A stretch of DNA of 64,000 bases, from assembly GCA_902494565.1 (NCBI GenBank), contig CABUTN010000001.1, forward strand, positions 62,001-126,000, written 5' to 3'. The translations under genes were made by a program, and so were the position numbers. Positions 1-7,311 of the stretch are shown piece by piece. Numbering within the stretch: the stretch's first letter is position 1; each line of letters begins with the position of its first letter. This stretch comes from an uncultured Collinsella sp. Lineage in GTDB: Bacteria; Actinomycetota; Coriobacteriia; Coriobacteriales; Coriobacteriaceae. The notes under the pieces are model-generated. The model had not been told where the DNA came from. It saw nothing but the letters and a program-made list of their open reading frames with translations, and searched no databases.

Positions 1-914
1 AGCATCGCGATGACGCCCATCGAAAAGCACACCGTGTTGACCTTGGCCGCAAGCTGGCGCACGGTAAACATGTTGAGGCCGCGCCAATACACGCTGCGCA
101 GGCTCTGCAGCAGCTTGATGAGCATGCCCGAGAGGCCCCAGAACAGGGCAAAGGTGCCCACGGTAACCATAGCGGTCGTAATACCAAACTGGTTCATGGC
201 CTCTTGCAGCTTGCTGTCCGTCGCGGTTAGCGGGAACCCATCACGTAGCAGACGGTAATAGGCCACGCCCACCAGCAACACGCCCACGGTAAAGATGGCA
301 ATCGCGATCCAGGGGTTGCGTGTCTTGATGCTCTCGTTGCGACGCTCGGCACCCATAAGCTCGATGAGTTTGGTACGACGCACGGCGCGAAGGTTTAGCA
401 GTAGCGTGAGCACAAACATTACGAGCATGCAGGCAAGGGTCAGATTGAACGCATGCACCGAGAAAAAGAAGTGGAAATTGGCGATCTGTGTCTTAAAGAG
501 CGAGGCCGTAAAGAACGTCATGAGCTGGGAGAGTCCCACACCCAGCACAATGCCGGCGACAAAGGCCACGACCGATACTATCACCGTCTCGAGCGCCATG
601 ATCGTGGCGACGCGCCCACGCCCCATGCCGAACACCTGGTACAGGCCAAACTCCTTCTTGCGGCGTTTCATGATGAAGTTATTGGCATACACCATCAAAA
701 AGGCCATGACACCGGCCAAAAAGTACGTCAGGTCGCCGAGCATGCTGCCCATTACCTGCGCCAAGCCCTTTTCATCGATTCCGGCGATGTCGACCTGCAT
801 CGAGATGGTGTTAAAGGCATAGAAAACCGTGACGCCCAGGGTGAGCGTCAAAAGGTAGACGAGGTAGTCGCGGCCGGCACGGCGAACGTTGCCCCAAGCG
901 AGTTTACAGAGCAT
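1..914 (-). CDS. ABC transporter permease, FtsX/MacB-like (partial)
   Basis: This is the N-terminal part of an integral-membrane permease; the gene runs off the window start. Translation from the ATG at 914 gives MLCKLAWGNVRRAGRDYLVY, a typical opening of FtsX-type (BceB-like) permeases, followed by several strongly hydrophobic segments (for example around MAFLMVYANNFIMKRRKKE and ALETVIVSVVAFVAGIVLG). Its start overlaps the end of the ATPase gene by 11 bp, so the two are translationally coupled and form one exporter. In Gram-positive bacteria such pairs export or sense antimicrobial peptides or lipids, but no substrate can be read from the sequence. No sensor kinase is visible inside the window. 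Confidence 0.85.
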   Translation of the reverse strand, partial: MLCKLAWGNVRRAGRDYLVYLLTLTLGVTVFYAFNTISMQVDIAGIDEKGLAQVMGSMLGDLTYFLAGVMAFLMVYANNFIMKRRKKEFGLYQVFGMGRGRVATIMALETVIVSVVAFVAGIVLGVGLSQLMTFFTASLFKTQIANFHFFFSVHAFNLTLACMLVMFVLTLLLNLRAVRRTKLIELMGAERRNESIKTRNPWIAIAIFTVGVLLVGVAYYRLLRDGFPLTATDSKLQEAMNQFGITTAMVTVGTFALFWGLSGMLIKLLQSLRSVYWRGLNMFTVRQLAAKVNTVCFSMGVIAM

Positions 915-1689
915 CGGAGCCCTCACCGCCCATCATGGCAACGACCTCCATAATGCGGTCGAAGAACTCTCGGCGGTCGGTGTCGCCGCGGCGCAGCTCG
1001 GTGAAGATCTTGCCGTCGCGAATAAACAGCACACGGCTCGTGTAGCTGGCGGCAAAGCTGTCGTGCGTGACCATGAGCACCGTGGCGCGCAGGCGGCGGT
1101 TAAGGGCCTCCAGGCTCTCGAGCAGCAGGCGGGCGCTCTTGGAATCGAGGGCGCCGGTGGGCTCGTCAGCCATGATCATGGTGGGGTCGGTGACGAGCGC
1201 GCGAGCCGCGGCAACGCGCTGCTGCTGACCGCCGGACATCTGGTAGGGATACTTGTCGAGCACCTGGCTGATGGACAGGCGCGCGGCCACATCCTGCACG
1301 CGGGTCGAGATCTCTGCCGAGTTTGTGCGGGCGATGGTGAGCGGCAGGGCGATGTTCTCGCGTGCCGTGAGCGTATCGAGCAGGTTGGAGTCCTGGAAGA
1401 TAAAGCCGAGTTCCTCGCGGCGGAACTGCGAAAGCTTAGCCTGCTTCATGCGTGTTACGTCCTGCCCGTTGATGCGGATCGTGCCACTTGTGGCGCTATC
1501 GATGGTCGACACGCAGTTGAGCAACGTCGACTTGCCCGAGCCCGAAGCGCCCATGATGCCAACGAATTCGCCGCGGTTGACGGTAAAGCTGACGTCGTTG
1601 AGCGCGCGGGTCACGTTGCCCAGCGCTCCGTATACCTTTTCGAGATGCGCGACCTCCAGTACCGGGGTCGCCATGTGCGTGGTTTGCAT
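904..1689 (-). CDS. ABC transporter ATP-binding protein (LolD/BceA/MacB type)
   Basis: This is the cytoplasmic ATPase of the exporter whose permease follows and overlaps it. It is 261 aa long. Walker A is GASGSGKST (residues 47-55), the Q-loop lies in GFIFQDSNLL, the ABC signature MSGGQ is at 151-155 and Walker B ends in MADEP (D175, E176). The start at 1689 is preferred because AAAGGACTC lies just upstream; an ATG five codons later is possible. The family powers permeases that act on lipids, lipoproteins or peptides at the outer face of the membrane. The gene is divergent from the Nudix-Vsr gene, with about 150 bp between them. Confidence 0.93.
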   Translation of the reverse strand: MQTTHMATPVLEVAHLEKVYGALGNVTRALNDVSFTVNRGEFVGIMGASGSGKSTLLNCVSTIDSATSGTIRINGQDVTRMKQAKLSQFRREELGFIFQDSNLLDTLTARENIALPLTIARTNSAEISTRVQDVAARLSISQVLDKYPYQMSGGQQQRVAAARALVTDPTMIMADEPTGALDSKSARLLLESLEALNRRLRATVLMVTHDSFAASYTSRVLFIRDGKIFTELRRGDTDRREFFDRIMEVVAMMGGEGSDAL

Positions 1690-1836
1690 ACCGAGTCCTT
1701 TCTTGCAATTAGTCTACGGCATCTATAGTCGCAAGAAGACGAGTCGGCTACCATCGATATGGCTTACGCTTGCCTTACCGTTGTGTAAGGTAGGGCAGCC
1801 AGCCTGCCACGTGTTGATATTGAGAGAGGACTCCTG

Positions 1837-2826
1837 TTGAAGACTGTTCATGTTGCCGCTGGGATCATTCGCAAGGATGGATCTGACGAGCTGCTTGCCG
1901 TGCAGCGCGGCTATGGCGACATGCAGGGACTTTGGGAGTTTCCCGGTGGCAAGCTCATGCGTGGCGAGACGCCCGAGGACGCCGTGCGCCGCGAGCTTAT
2001 GGAAGAGCTGCGGGTAGAAGTCACCAACCTGCGTGACTTCTACACCGTTGAGTATGACTACCCCGATTTCCATCTCTCCATGGAGTGTTACTACTGCTCG
2101 CTGGCTAAAGAATCCGACGAGCCTCAGAAGCACGACCGCCAGCTCGATATCCGCTGGATTCCACGCACCTCACTTGCCACCGTTGAGTGGATGCCCGCCG
2201 ACAAGGGACTTATCGATGCGCTGATTGAGTTGAAGGAAGACCGGCTCGAGGCCAACGGCACTGCCAACAACGCCGAGGCCACCGCGACCGACGAGCCCGC
2301 CACCAAGGCCAAGCGCGCACCTAAGCGCCGCAGCAAGAAGCGTCCCAAGCCCGGCCTGCTCGACGGCATCGATACCTCGGACCTCTCCGCTGACGAGCGC
2401 GAGCTGGTCCGCCGTCGCGCCGCTATCAAAAAGTCCATGAAGGGCAACAAACGCGCCAACACCAAGCCCGAGCTGCTCGTACGACAGCGCCTGCGCGCCG
2501 CAGGCCTTACGGGATACCGTCTGGAATGGAAGGTGCCCGGAAAACCCGACATCGCCTTCCCCGGCCGCAAGATCGCCATCTTCGTCAACGGCTGCTTTTG
2601 GCACCGCTGCCCCAAATGCAACCCTAGCCAGCCCAAGCGCAATGTTGAATTTTGGGAGGCAAAGTTTCGCCGCAACGTCGAGCGCGACCGCGCTGCCGTG
2701 GCAGCACTCACTCAAATGGGCTGGACGCCCATAACCATCTGGGAATGCGAGCTCAAAAAAGACCGCATCGACGCCACCATGGAAAAGGTCATCGAGCAGG
2801 TGCGGGCTGCAGAGCCGCAGCGCTAA
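1837..2826 (+). CDS. Nudix (MutT-like) hydrolase fused to a Vsr mismatch endonuclease domain
   Basis: The protein has 329 aa and two enzyme domains. Residues 1-130 are a MutT-type Nudix domain with the Nudix box GGKLMRGETPEDAVRRELME; such domains hydrolyse oxidised or unusual NTPs. Residues 140-180 form a Lys/Arg-rich linker. Residues 190-325 match Vsr, the endonuclease that nicks T:G mismatches left by deaminated 5-methylcytosine: TKPELLVRQRLRAAGL, PGKPD (D238, the metal-binding Asp), NGCFWHRC (C253, H256, C258), RNVERD and IWEC (C304). The Vsr position usually occupied by a His before GCFWH is Asn here (N251). The start is TTG with GAGAGGAC upstream. No cytosine methyltransferase is adjacent, which is unusual for vsr. 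Confidence 0.88.
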   Translation: MKTVHVAAGIIRKDGSDELLAVQRGYGDMQGLWEFPGGKLMRGETPEDAVRRELMEELRVEVTNLRDFYTVEYDYPDFHLSMECYYCSLAKESDEPQKHDRQLDIRWIPRTSLATVEWMPADKGLIDALIELKEDRLEANGTANNAEATATDEPATKAKRAPKRRSKKRPKPGLLDGIDTSDLSADERELVRRRAAIKKSMKGNKRANTKPELLVRQRLRAAGLTGYRLEWKVPGKPDIAFPGRKIAIFVNGCFWHRCPKCNPSQPKRNVEFWEAKFRRNVERDRAAVAALTQMGWTPITIWECELKKDRIDATMEKVIEQVRAAEPQR

Positions 2827-2921
2827 CAGCGAGCATTCACACGCTCCGCACGTCTGCGCCACATCCACGTCACAAACCTTAGAAAGCCCTTAAGCTCCCA
2901 ACCTTTCAAGAGTGTTACTCG

Positions 2922-3077
2922 ATGCCTCTGACCTGCAGTTTCATCGTAACACCAAACCAGGTTAAGCCTTTCTTTAGCGCTTCTTTGAACGGTCCGCTGC
3001 ATAATACTGCCAACGCACGGGGCCTAGCAGCATACCCCGAGCGCAACCTTTTGGTGGACATCGAGGAGGCCGCATAA
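2922..3077 (+). CDS. possible small protein (51 aa)
   Basis: An ATG ORF encodes MPLTCSFIVTPNQVKPFFSA and continues to LLVDIEEAA. I do not recognise it. Its stop lies two bases before the start of the next small ORF, and the GAGGAGG in its last codons could serve as that ORF's ribosome binding site, an arrangement typical of translational coupling. Its own start has only a weak Shine-Dalgarno sequence and sits inside an imperfect inverted repeat (GTGTTAC at 2912, GTAACAC at 2946). It could be a real small gene, the remains of a larger one, or chance. Confidence 0.25.
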   Translation: MPLTCSFIVTPNQVKPFFSASLNGPLHNTANARGLAAYPERNLLVDIEEAA

Positions 3078-3079
3078 GC

Positions 3080-3289
3080 ATGCATTCTTCCAATGCCGTA
3101 ACACGGCAGCCATCCCTAAAACATGCAGACCTTTTCTCCTTCCCCCCGACACAGAGAAACGGCCTCCTCGACTCCCCCACCACAAAAGCCAAACGCTCGA
3201 CCAACCAGAGGCACAACTTGCGAGCATCGTTCGAAAAGCTCCAAGCATCCCTAGACAAGGCGTTCCCCGAACAGGCAAGAGCAATCTAA
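3080..3289 (+). CDS. possible small basic protein (69 aa)
   Basis: This 69-aa ORF is rich in Lys, Arg, Ser and Gln, with a possibly helical end (LRASFEKLQASLDKAF). It starts two bases after the preceding 51-aa ORF and has GAGGAGG 11 bases upstream. It shows no membrane segment and no family I recognise. It ends 25 bp before the AraC gene on the same strand. The pairing of two tiny coupled ORFs is the main reason to list it; coding is not established. Confidence 0.25.
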   Translation: MHSSNAVTRQPSLKHADLFSFPPTQRNGLLDSPTTKAKRSTNQRHNLRASFEKLQASLDKAFPEQARAI

Positions 3290-3314
3290 GCCCATCGCGC
3301 TTTATACTGATGCC

Positions 3315-4253
3315 ATGCGAAACATGGATCACATAGAATTGCACCGCGGAGGACGCGAGGAAGCGTTCCCCGAGACCGTCGAAGACTGGCCCTATATTGC
3401 CGAACGCGCAGAATTCGCTCGCTATCCGGACAATTCCGTCCCCTGGCACTGGCATTCCGAGGTTGAGCTTTTCTACATGGAGCAGGGAGCGATTGACTAT
3501 CGAACGCGCGCGGCTCATGAGCACGTACGCTTTGAGGAAGGGTCCGCCGGCTTTATCAACGGCGGCGTTTTGCACAGCACGCTGCAATCACCCAATTCGG
3601 CACCAGCCATTCAAATGTTGCATATCTTTCAGCCGTCGATGCTCGGCGATCCCGCGGGACGCCTTCAAAAGCGCTATATCAATCCCTTGCTGCAATGTCG
3701 AGGCGTCGATGTGCTCAAATGGTCGCCCACCAACCCCGACGATATGCCCTTTATCGATTTGCTGAAGAGCTCCTTTAGCCACGACCTTCAACGGCCGCAG
3801 AACGAGATGGCGCTTCGGAATAGCTTGTCAGAGCTCTGGATTCAGATTTACGCCAAGGCCGAACCGCTCTTTTCCTCCGACGGCGCCTCTTGGATGACCG
3901 GCCGCGACGTACAGTTCAAGGCAATCCTGGACTTTATCCGCGCAAACTATGCAGCCGCTATAGATGTGCCCCAGATGGCATCTGCAGCCGGCGTAAGCGA
4001 AAGAGAGTGTTACCGCATTATCGAAACTTGTGCAGGAACGACCCCGGCGGCATATCTGCGCGCATACCGCGTAAACCGTGCTTGCGAACTTTTGGCACAC
4101 ACCACGCGAACGGTCCAGACAGTCGCGCGCCAATGCGGCTTTGCGACAGCAAGCCATCTTGGCCAGGTATTTAAAGAACAAATGGGATGCACTCCTTCGA
4201 GCTATCGAGCAGCGAGGCAGAATCTCGATAGCACTAGGCAGAAATCCCGCTAG
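3315..4253 (+). CDS. AraC-family transcriptional regulator
   Basis: The protein has 312 aa. The N-terminal half is a cupin-like sensing domain (PWHWHSEVELFYMEQG, typical of AraC sugar sensors). The C-terminal ~100 residues carry two helix-turn-helix motifs: IDVPQMASAAGVSERECYRI and TVQTVARQCGFATASHLGQV, followed by the family end FKEQMGCTPSSYR. It probably activates a nearby carbohydrate or phosphatase gene; the HAD phosphatase starts 57 bp downstream on the same strand and is the obvious partner. No ligand can be inferred. The ATG at 3315 has no strong ribosome binding site, so an ATG three codons later is possible. Confidence 0.9.
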   Translation: MRNMDHIELHRGGREEAFPETVEDWPYIAERAEFARYPDNSVPWHWHSEVELFYMEQGAIDYRTRAAHEHVRFEEGSAGFINGGVLHSTLQSPNSAPAIQMLHIFQPSMLGDPAGRLQKRYINPLLQCRGVDVLKWSPTNPDDMPFIDLLKSSFSHDLQRPQNEMALRNSLSELWIQIYAKAEPLFSSDGASWMTGRDVQFKAILDFIRANYAAAIDVPQMASAAGVSERECYRIIETCAGTTPAAYLRAYRVNRACELLAHTTRTVQTVARQCGFATASHLGQVFKEQMGCTPSSYRAARQNLDSTRQKSR

Positions 4254-4309
4254 CCTTTCTTCTGTCACCGCATCAAACTTGCAGGCAAACAACAGAGAGG
4301 AGCAATCAT

Positions 4310-4933
4310 ATGAAGCACTTTGACCATATCGTATTTGACGTTGATGGGACATTGGCAAATACAGAAGAAAGCGTGCTGTCATCGCTTGGCCAGATTATCC
4401 AAGAAGAAACCGGCAAAACGCTCCCCCGACACGAGCTTGACTTTGCCCTCGGCATACCCGGCAAGGATGCCCTTGAGAAACTTGGGGTCTACTCGCAGGC
4501 AACGTTGGATCGCTGGTGCCAAGTTGCCGCCAGCTTTAAAAGCACCATCAGCGTGTTTCCAGGTTTGCTTGAAGTCATCGCAACACTCGCCGATAGCGGC
4601 TGCAAACTTGGCATCGTCTCCTCACGTGCGCGCGACGAATACGCAAAAGAAATTGCACCCCTTGGTTTCGATAAGTATTTTGAGCACATCATCCTTGTCG
4701 AAGACACAACCGAACATAAACCCGCACCCGCACCCATGCTCGAATATCTCCGGCGTACGGGCGCGAATCCTGGCAACGTCGTCTACGTTGGCGACACCGT
4801 CTACGACGAACAATGCGCAACTTCGGCAGGGGTCAGTTTTGCCAGAGCGGCATGGGGATCACACCAAGACATCCCAAACGCCACCTACAACCTCAAAACC
4901 CCCAACGACCTGCTAACCCTAACAACCAAGTAA
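4310..4933 (+). CDS. HAD-superfamily hydrolase (phosphoglycolate phosphatase-like)
   Basis: This cytoplasmic phosphatase has 207 aa. HAD motif I is DVDGTL (FDVDGTLANTEE; the first Asp is the nucleophile), motif II is VSSR, the motif III lysine is in EHKPAP, and motif IV is VGDTVYDEQCA. The helical cap insertion after motif I resembles Gph/PGM-type enzymes, which hydrolyse phosphoglycolate or small sugar phosphates; the actual substrate is unknown. The start is supported by AGAGAGGAGC seven bases upstream. It follows the AraC gene and is probably co-transcribed with it. Confidence 0.9.
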   Translation: MKHFDHIVFDVDGTLANTEESVLSSLGQIIQEETGKTLPRHELDFALGIPGKDALEKLGVYSQATLDRWCQVAASFKSTISVFPGLLEVIATLADSGCKLGIVSSRARDEYAKEIAPLGFDKYFEHIILVEDTTEHKPAPAPMLEYLRRTGANPGNVVYVGDTVYDEQCATSAGVSFARAAWGSHQDIPNATYNLKTPNDLLTLTTK

Positions 4934-4959
4934 CCCCCGCGCCCCACCCTTTCAGCCCC

Positions 4960-5219
4960 AACACCACAAGGGCGATTGAGCAGGACGGTTTGGGCGGGTC
5001 CCCGTACTTAGTTTCCAAAATCATTCCACAGCGCGAAGTCTTCTTATTATTTTCAGACCTAACGCCACAAGGGCGACGACCTCGAGAAGGTCAACTTGGG
5101 AGGGACGAGGGCTTAGTTCCCCAATCTTTCCGCAGGGGGCAAAAAGCCTCGCCGCACGAAGTGCGCAGCGAGGCTTTTTGCATGCCCGAGGACGATTGGG
5201 GAACTAAGCCCTCGTCCCT
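4960..5219. repeat. diverged tandem copies of an intergenic repeat
   Basis: The gene-free stretch 4934-5255 contains two related segments. The first (about 4960-5035) and second (about 5063-5135) share the order CACAAGGGCGA, then TTGGG, then TTAGTTCC or TTAGTTTCC, then AATC and CATTCC or TTTCCGC. The second copy is extended by the nested inverted repeat described next. The family is unknown to me; it does not look protein-coding on either strand. Confidence 0.55.
5101..5219. terminator. nested perfect inverted repeat with inner terminator hairpin
   Basis: A 26-bp perfect inverted repeat (5101-5126 with 5194-5219, containing CTTAGTTCCCC and GGGGAACTAAG) encloses a second hairpin: AAAAAGCCTCGC (5141-5152) pairs with GCGAGGCTTTTT (5168-5179), and within that CGCAC-GAA-GTGCG. 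The inner stem with A and T tracts is a bidirectional rho-independent terminator, placed between convergent genes (HAD phosphatase and aldolase). The outer arms are much longer than termination requires. Confidence 0.75.
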
Positions 5220-5255
5220 CCCCGGGATATGTAGCGAGTCGGAGTACCCTTGCTG

Positions 5256-6113
5256 TTACTCTGCTTTGCCCACAGAGTTGAGGTTGGTCATGCGGATCTT
5301 AACCAGCTCGGTGATCTCACGCATGCCCTCCTTGGCCGGCTTCTTGGGATCGAAGCAGGCAGGGTTCTCGGCCATGTAGGCCATGAAGCCCTTGGTGTAG
5401 GCCTGACGCAGCTCGGTGGCGTAGTTAACCTTGCAGATGCCGTTCTTCACAGCCTCGGCAACCTGCTCATCGGGCACACCGGAGGTGCCGTGCAGAACCA
5501 GCGGCACGTCGACGGCGTCGCGGATAGCCTTGACCACGGACTGCTCGATGTGCGGATCGCTCGTGTACACACCGTGGCTGGTGCCAACGCCAATTGCGAG
5601 GGAGGTGCAGCCGGTACGCTCGACGAACTCCTTGGCCTCGGCAGGATCGGTGTAGGGGCTCTCGCCCTCAACCGCGGGACCGTCGTCCTCCTTGCCACCA
5701 ACCTTACCGAGCTCGGCCTCGACGGGCACGCCCATGGCGCGGCCAGCGTCGGCGACGGACTTGGTCAGGGCGATGTTGTCCTCGAAGGACTCGTGCGAAC
5801 CGTCAATCATGACAGAGGTGTAGCCCGTGCGGAAAGCCTGCATGCAGCGGTCATAGCCATCGCCGTGATCGAGGTGCAGAGCGACGGGCACGGAAGCGCG
5901 CTCGGCGGCAGCCTTGACCATGCCGTAGAAGTAGTCCAGACCAGCGGTCTTGATGGTGCCCGGGGTGGTCTGCATGATGACGGGGGACTTGGTCTCCTCG
6001 GCAGCGGCCAGAACGGCCATAACAAACTCGAGGTTCTCGACGTTGAAAGCACCAACAGCGTAGTGGCCGGCCTGAGCGTCCTTGAGCATCTTTTCGGTGG
6101 TAACAAGTGCCAT
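5256..6113 (-). CDS. class II fructose/tagatose-bisphosphate aldolase
   Basis: This zinc-dependent aldolase has 285 aa and cleaves ketose 1,6-bisphosphate to dihydroxyacetone phosphate and glyceraldehyde-3-phosphate. Family marks are GAFNV near the N-terminus, ALHLDHGD (zinc/catalytic region), EAELGKVGGKED, VGTSHGVY and VLHGTSGVPDEQ (zinc His), then CKVNYATELR. The order resembles GatY/KbaY tagatose-bisphosphate aldolases, and the lacABC genes nearby make tagatose-1,6-bisphosphate a likely substrate; fructose-1,6-bisphosphate remains possible. The start at 6113 is chosen because GAGGAG precedes it and family similarity begins at MALVTTEKM; a longer in-frame extension is not conserved-looking. 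It is divergent from a DeoR gene with a shared control region. Confidence 0.9.
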   Translation of the reverse strand: MALVTTEKMLKDAQAGHYAVGAFNVENLEFVMAVLAAAEETKSPVIMQTTPGTIKTAGLDYFYGMVKAAAERASVPVALHLDHGDGYDRCMQAFRTGYTSVMIDGSHESFEDNIALTKSVADAGRAMGVPVEAELGKVGGKEDDGPAVEGESPYTDPAEAKEFVERTGCTSLAIGVGTSHGVYTSDPHIEQSVVKAIRDAVDVPLVLHGTSGVPDEQVAEAVKNGICKVNYATELRQAYTKGFMAYMAENPACFDPKKPAKEGMREITELVKIRMTNLNSVGKAE

Positions 6114-6448
6114 GAGCGTTTGCTCCTCTCCCTCGCCCGCATCTGGACATCGGGCGTAGTTGTTCACAAGGCGTTTTACCTTGCGTTTTGCTGCGCTCAT
6201 TGTATGAAATTCAGCAGCTTTGCACGTGCGAGATATTGAGCCCATGCAGGTCAATACAGTCATTTTTGAAAAGCAAACGGAAGAAATATGAGCCGAGTGA
6301 ACATGTTCGATATTGAATTTTGGGCGTTCAGCGTCTTTCTTTTATAGAAAAGATAAGTAATCGAAAGGTATTTTCTTACTCAAAAAGAAAATGAACGAAA
6401 ATAGAGTCAACACAATTCCTGCAAATTTCAGACGATGATGGAGCAAAT
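6114..6448. promoter_or_regulatory. divergent aldolase/deoR control region with GTTCGATATTG site
   Basis: This 335-bp gene-free region lies between the divergent aldolase and DeoR genes. It becomes AT-rich near the regulator. It holds the palindrome GAACATGTTC (6299-6308) overlapping TGTTCGATATTGAAT (6304-6318). The reverse complement core CAATATCGAAC recurs before lacF (19979-19991) and before a lacG paralogue (26277-26289), and a variant lies before lacA. TTCGA-containing sites are typical of DeoR-family regulators such as GlpR, so this is a candidate operator for the adjacent DeoR protein. Confidence 0.5.
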
Positions 6449-7252
6449 ATGGCCCACGCAACAACCCGAGCTTTCGCCGACGAGCGTCGTTCCGCCATCA
6501 TGGAGATGCTCGATCATAATGCCTCGGTGCAGGTAGCAGAAATCGCCCAGACCTTTGGCGTGTCCTCCGTCACCGCCCGCGCCGACCTGGACGCGCTCGC
6601 CGAAGCAGGCAAGCTGCGCCGCACGCATGGCGGTGCCGTATCGCTCCACAAACGCCTGACCGTTTCCACGCAGGATCGCCGCATCAATGTCAACGTCGCC
6701 GCCAAGCAGGCCATCGCGCAAAGCGCCATCGAGCTCGTCAATGACGGCGACACGTTGCTCGTCGACTCGGGCACCACGGCGCTCGAGTTCGTCCGGCTCC
6801 TCGATCAACGCGACGGTATCACCGTCATCACAGCAGACATTACCATTGCCGATTACATCGACGAGAGCATGCCCTCAGTCGATGTCGTCATGCTGGGCGG
6901 GGCGTTGCGCAAAGGCCATCGTTATTTGTACGGACCGCTCACTATGCAAGCGCTCCAAATGGTCCATGCCGATCTTGCCGTCATGTGCCCTGGCGCTTTT
7001 GTCCCCAGCTGCGGCTTTACGACCGACTTTCCGCAGATGGCCGAGACCAAAGCGGCTATGGTCGGTGCCGCCCGTCAAAGCGTCGCCCTCATGGACGCCA
7101 GTAAGGTTAGCGGACGCGGCATGTACCGTTTTGCCGAGCTTGCCGACGTTGACACCATCGTGATGGACCGTGATCCCGACGATGCCGTCGCCACATCGAT
7201 CGCCGAGACCACCGACAGTGCACGTCCAGTCCTCATCATCGCCGGCGCTTAA
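6449..7252 (+). CDS. DeoR-family sugar-phosphate-responsive regulator (LacR candidate)
   Basis: The protein has 267 aa. The N-terminal DeoR helix-turn-helix is seen in RRSAIMEMLDHNASVQVAEI and VSSVTARADLDALAEAGKLR, followed by the family hallmark RTHGGA. The C-terminal sugar-phosphate sensor shows DTLLVDSGTTALEFVRLL and ALMDASKVSGRGMYRF. DeoR proteins usually repress and are released by phosphorylated sugars. Its divergence from the aldolase, and a shared motif before lacA and lacF, suggest it controls the tagatose-6-phosphate genes, as LacR does in streptococci; this is inference. TGGAG lies seven bases before the start. A strong terminator follows the stop. Confidence 0.92.
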   Translation: MAHATTRAFADERRSAIMEMLDHNASVQVAEIAQTFGVSSVTARADLDALAEAGKLRRTHGGAVSLHKRLTVSTQDRRINVNVAAKQAIAQSAIELVNDGDTLLVDSGTTALEFVRLLDQRDGITVITADITIADYIDESMPSVDVVMLGGALRKGHRYLYGPLTMQALQMVHADLAVMCPGAFVPSCGFTTDFPQMAETKAAMVGAARQSVALMDASKVSGRGMYRFAELADVDTIVMDRDPDDAVATSIAETTDSARPVLIIAGA

Positions 7253-7256
7253 ACAA

Positions 7257-7290
7257 AAACCACCACAAAGATGCCTTTGTGGTGGTTTTG
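7257..7290. terminator. rho-independent terminator, likely bidirectional
   Basis: AAACCACCACAAAG pairs perfectly with CTTTGTGGTGGTTT across a four-base loop, with an A tract before and a T tract after. It sits between the convergent deoR and flavoprotein genes and can end both transcripts. Confidence 0.9.
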
Positions 7291-7311
7291 CTCGTTAAAA
7301 GCGAAATATCG

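Noticed and set aside
904..1728. Long open frame on the plus strand opposite the ABC ATPase
   Set aside because: The minus-strand frame has all ATPase motifs; the opposite frame is open only because of high GC and codon bias.
5250..6239. 329-codon plus-strand frame opposite the aldolase
   Set aside because: Rich in Gly/His/Val/Leu without family motifs and shadows the aldolase codons; the aldolase is certain.
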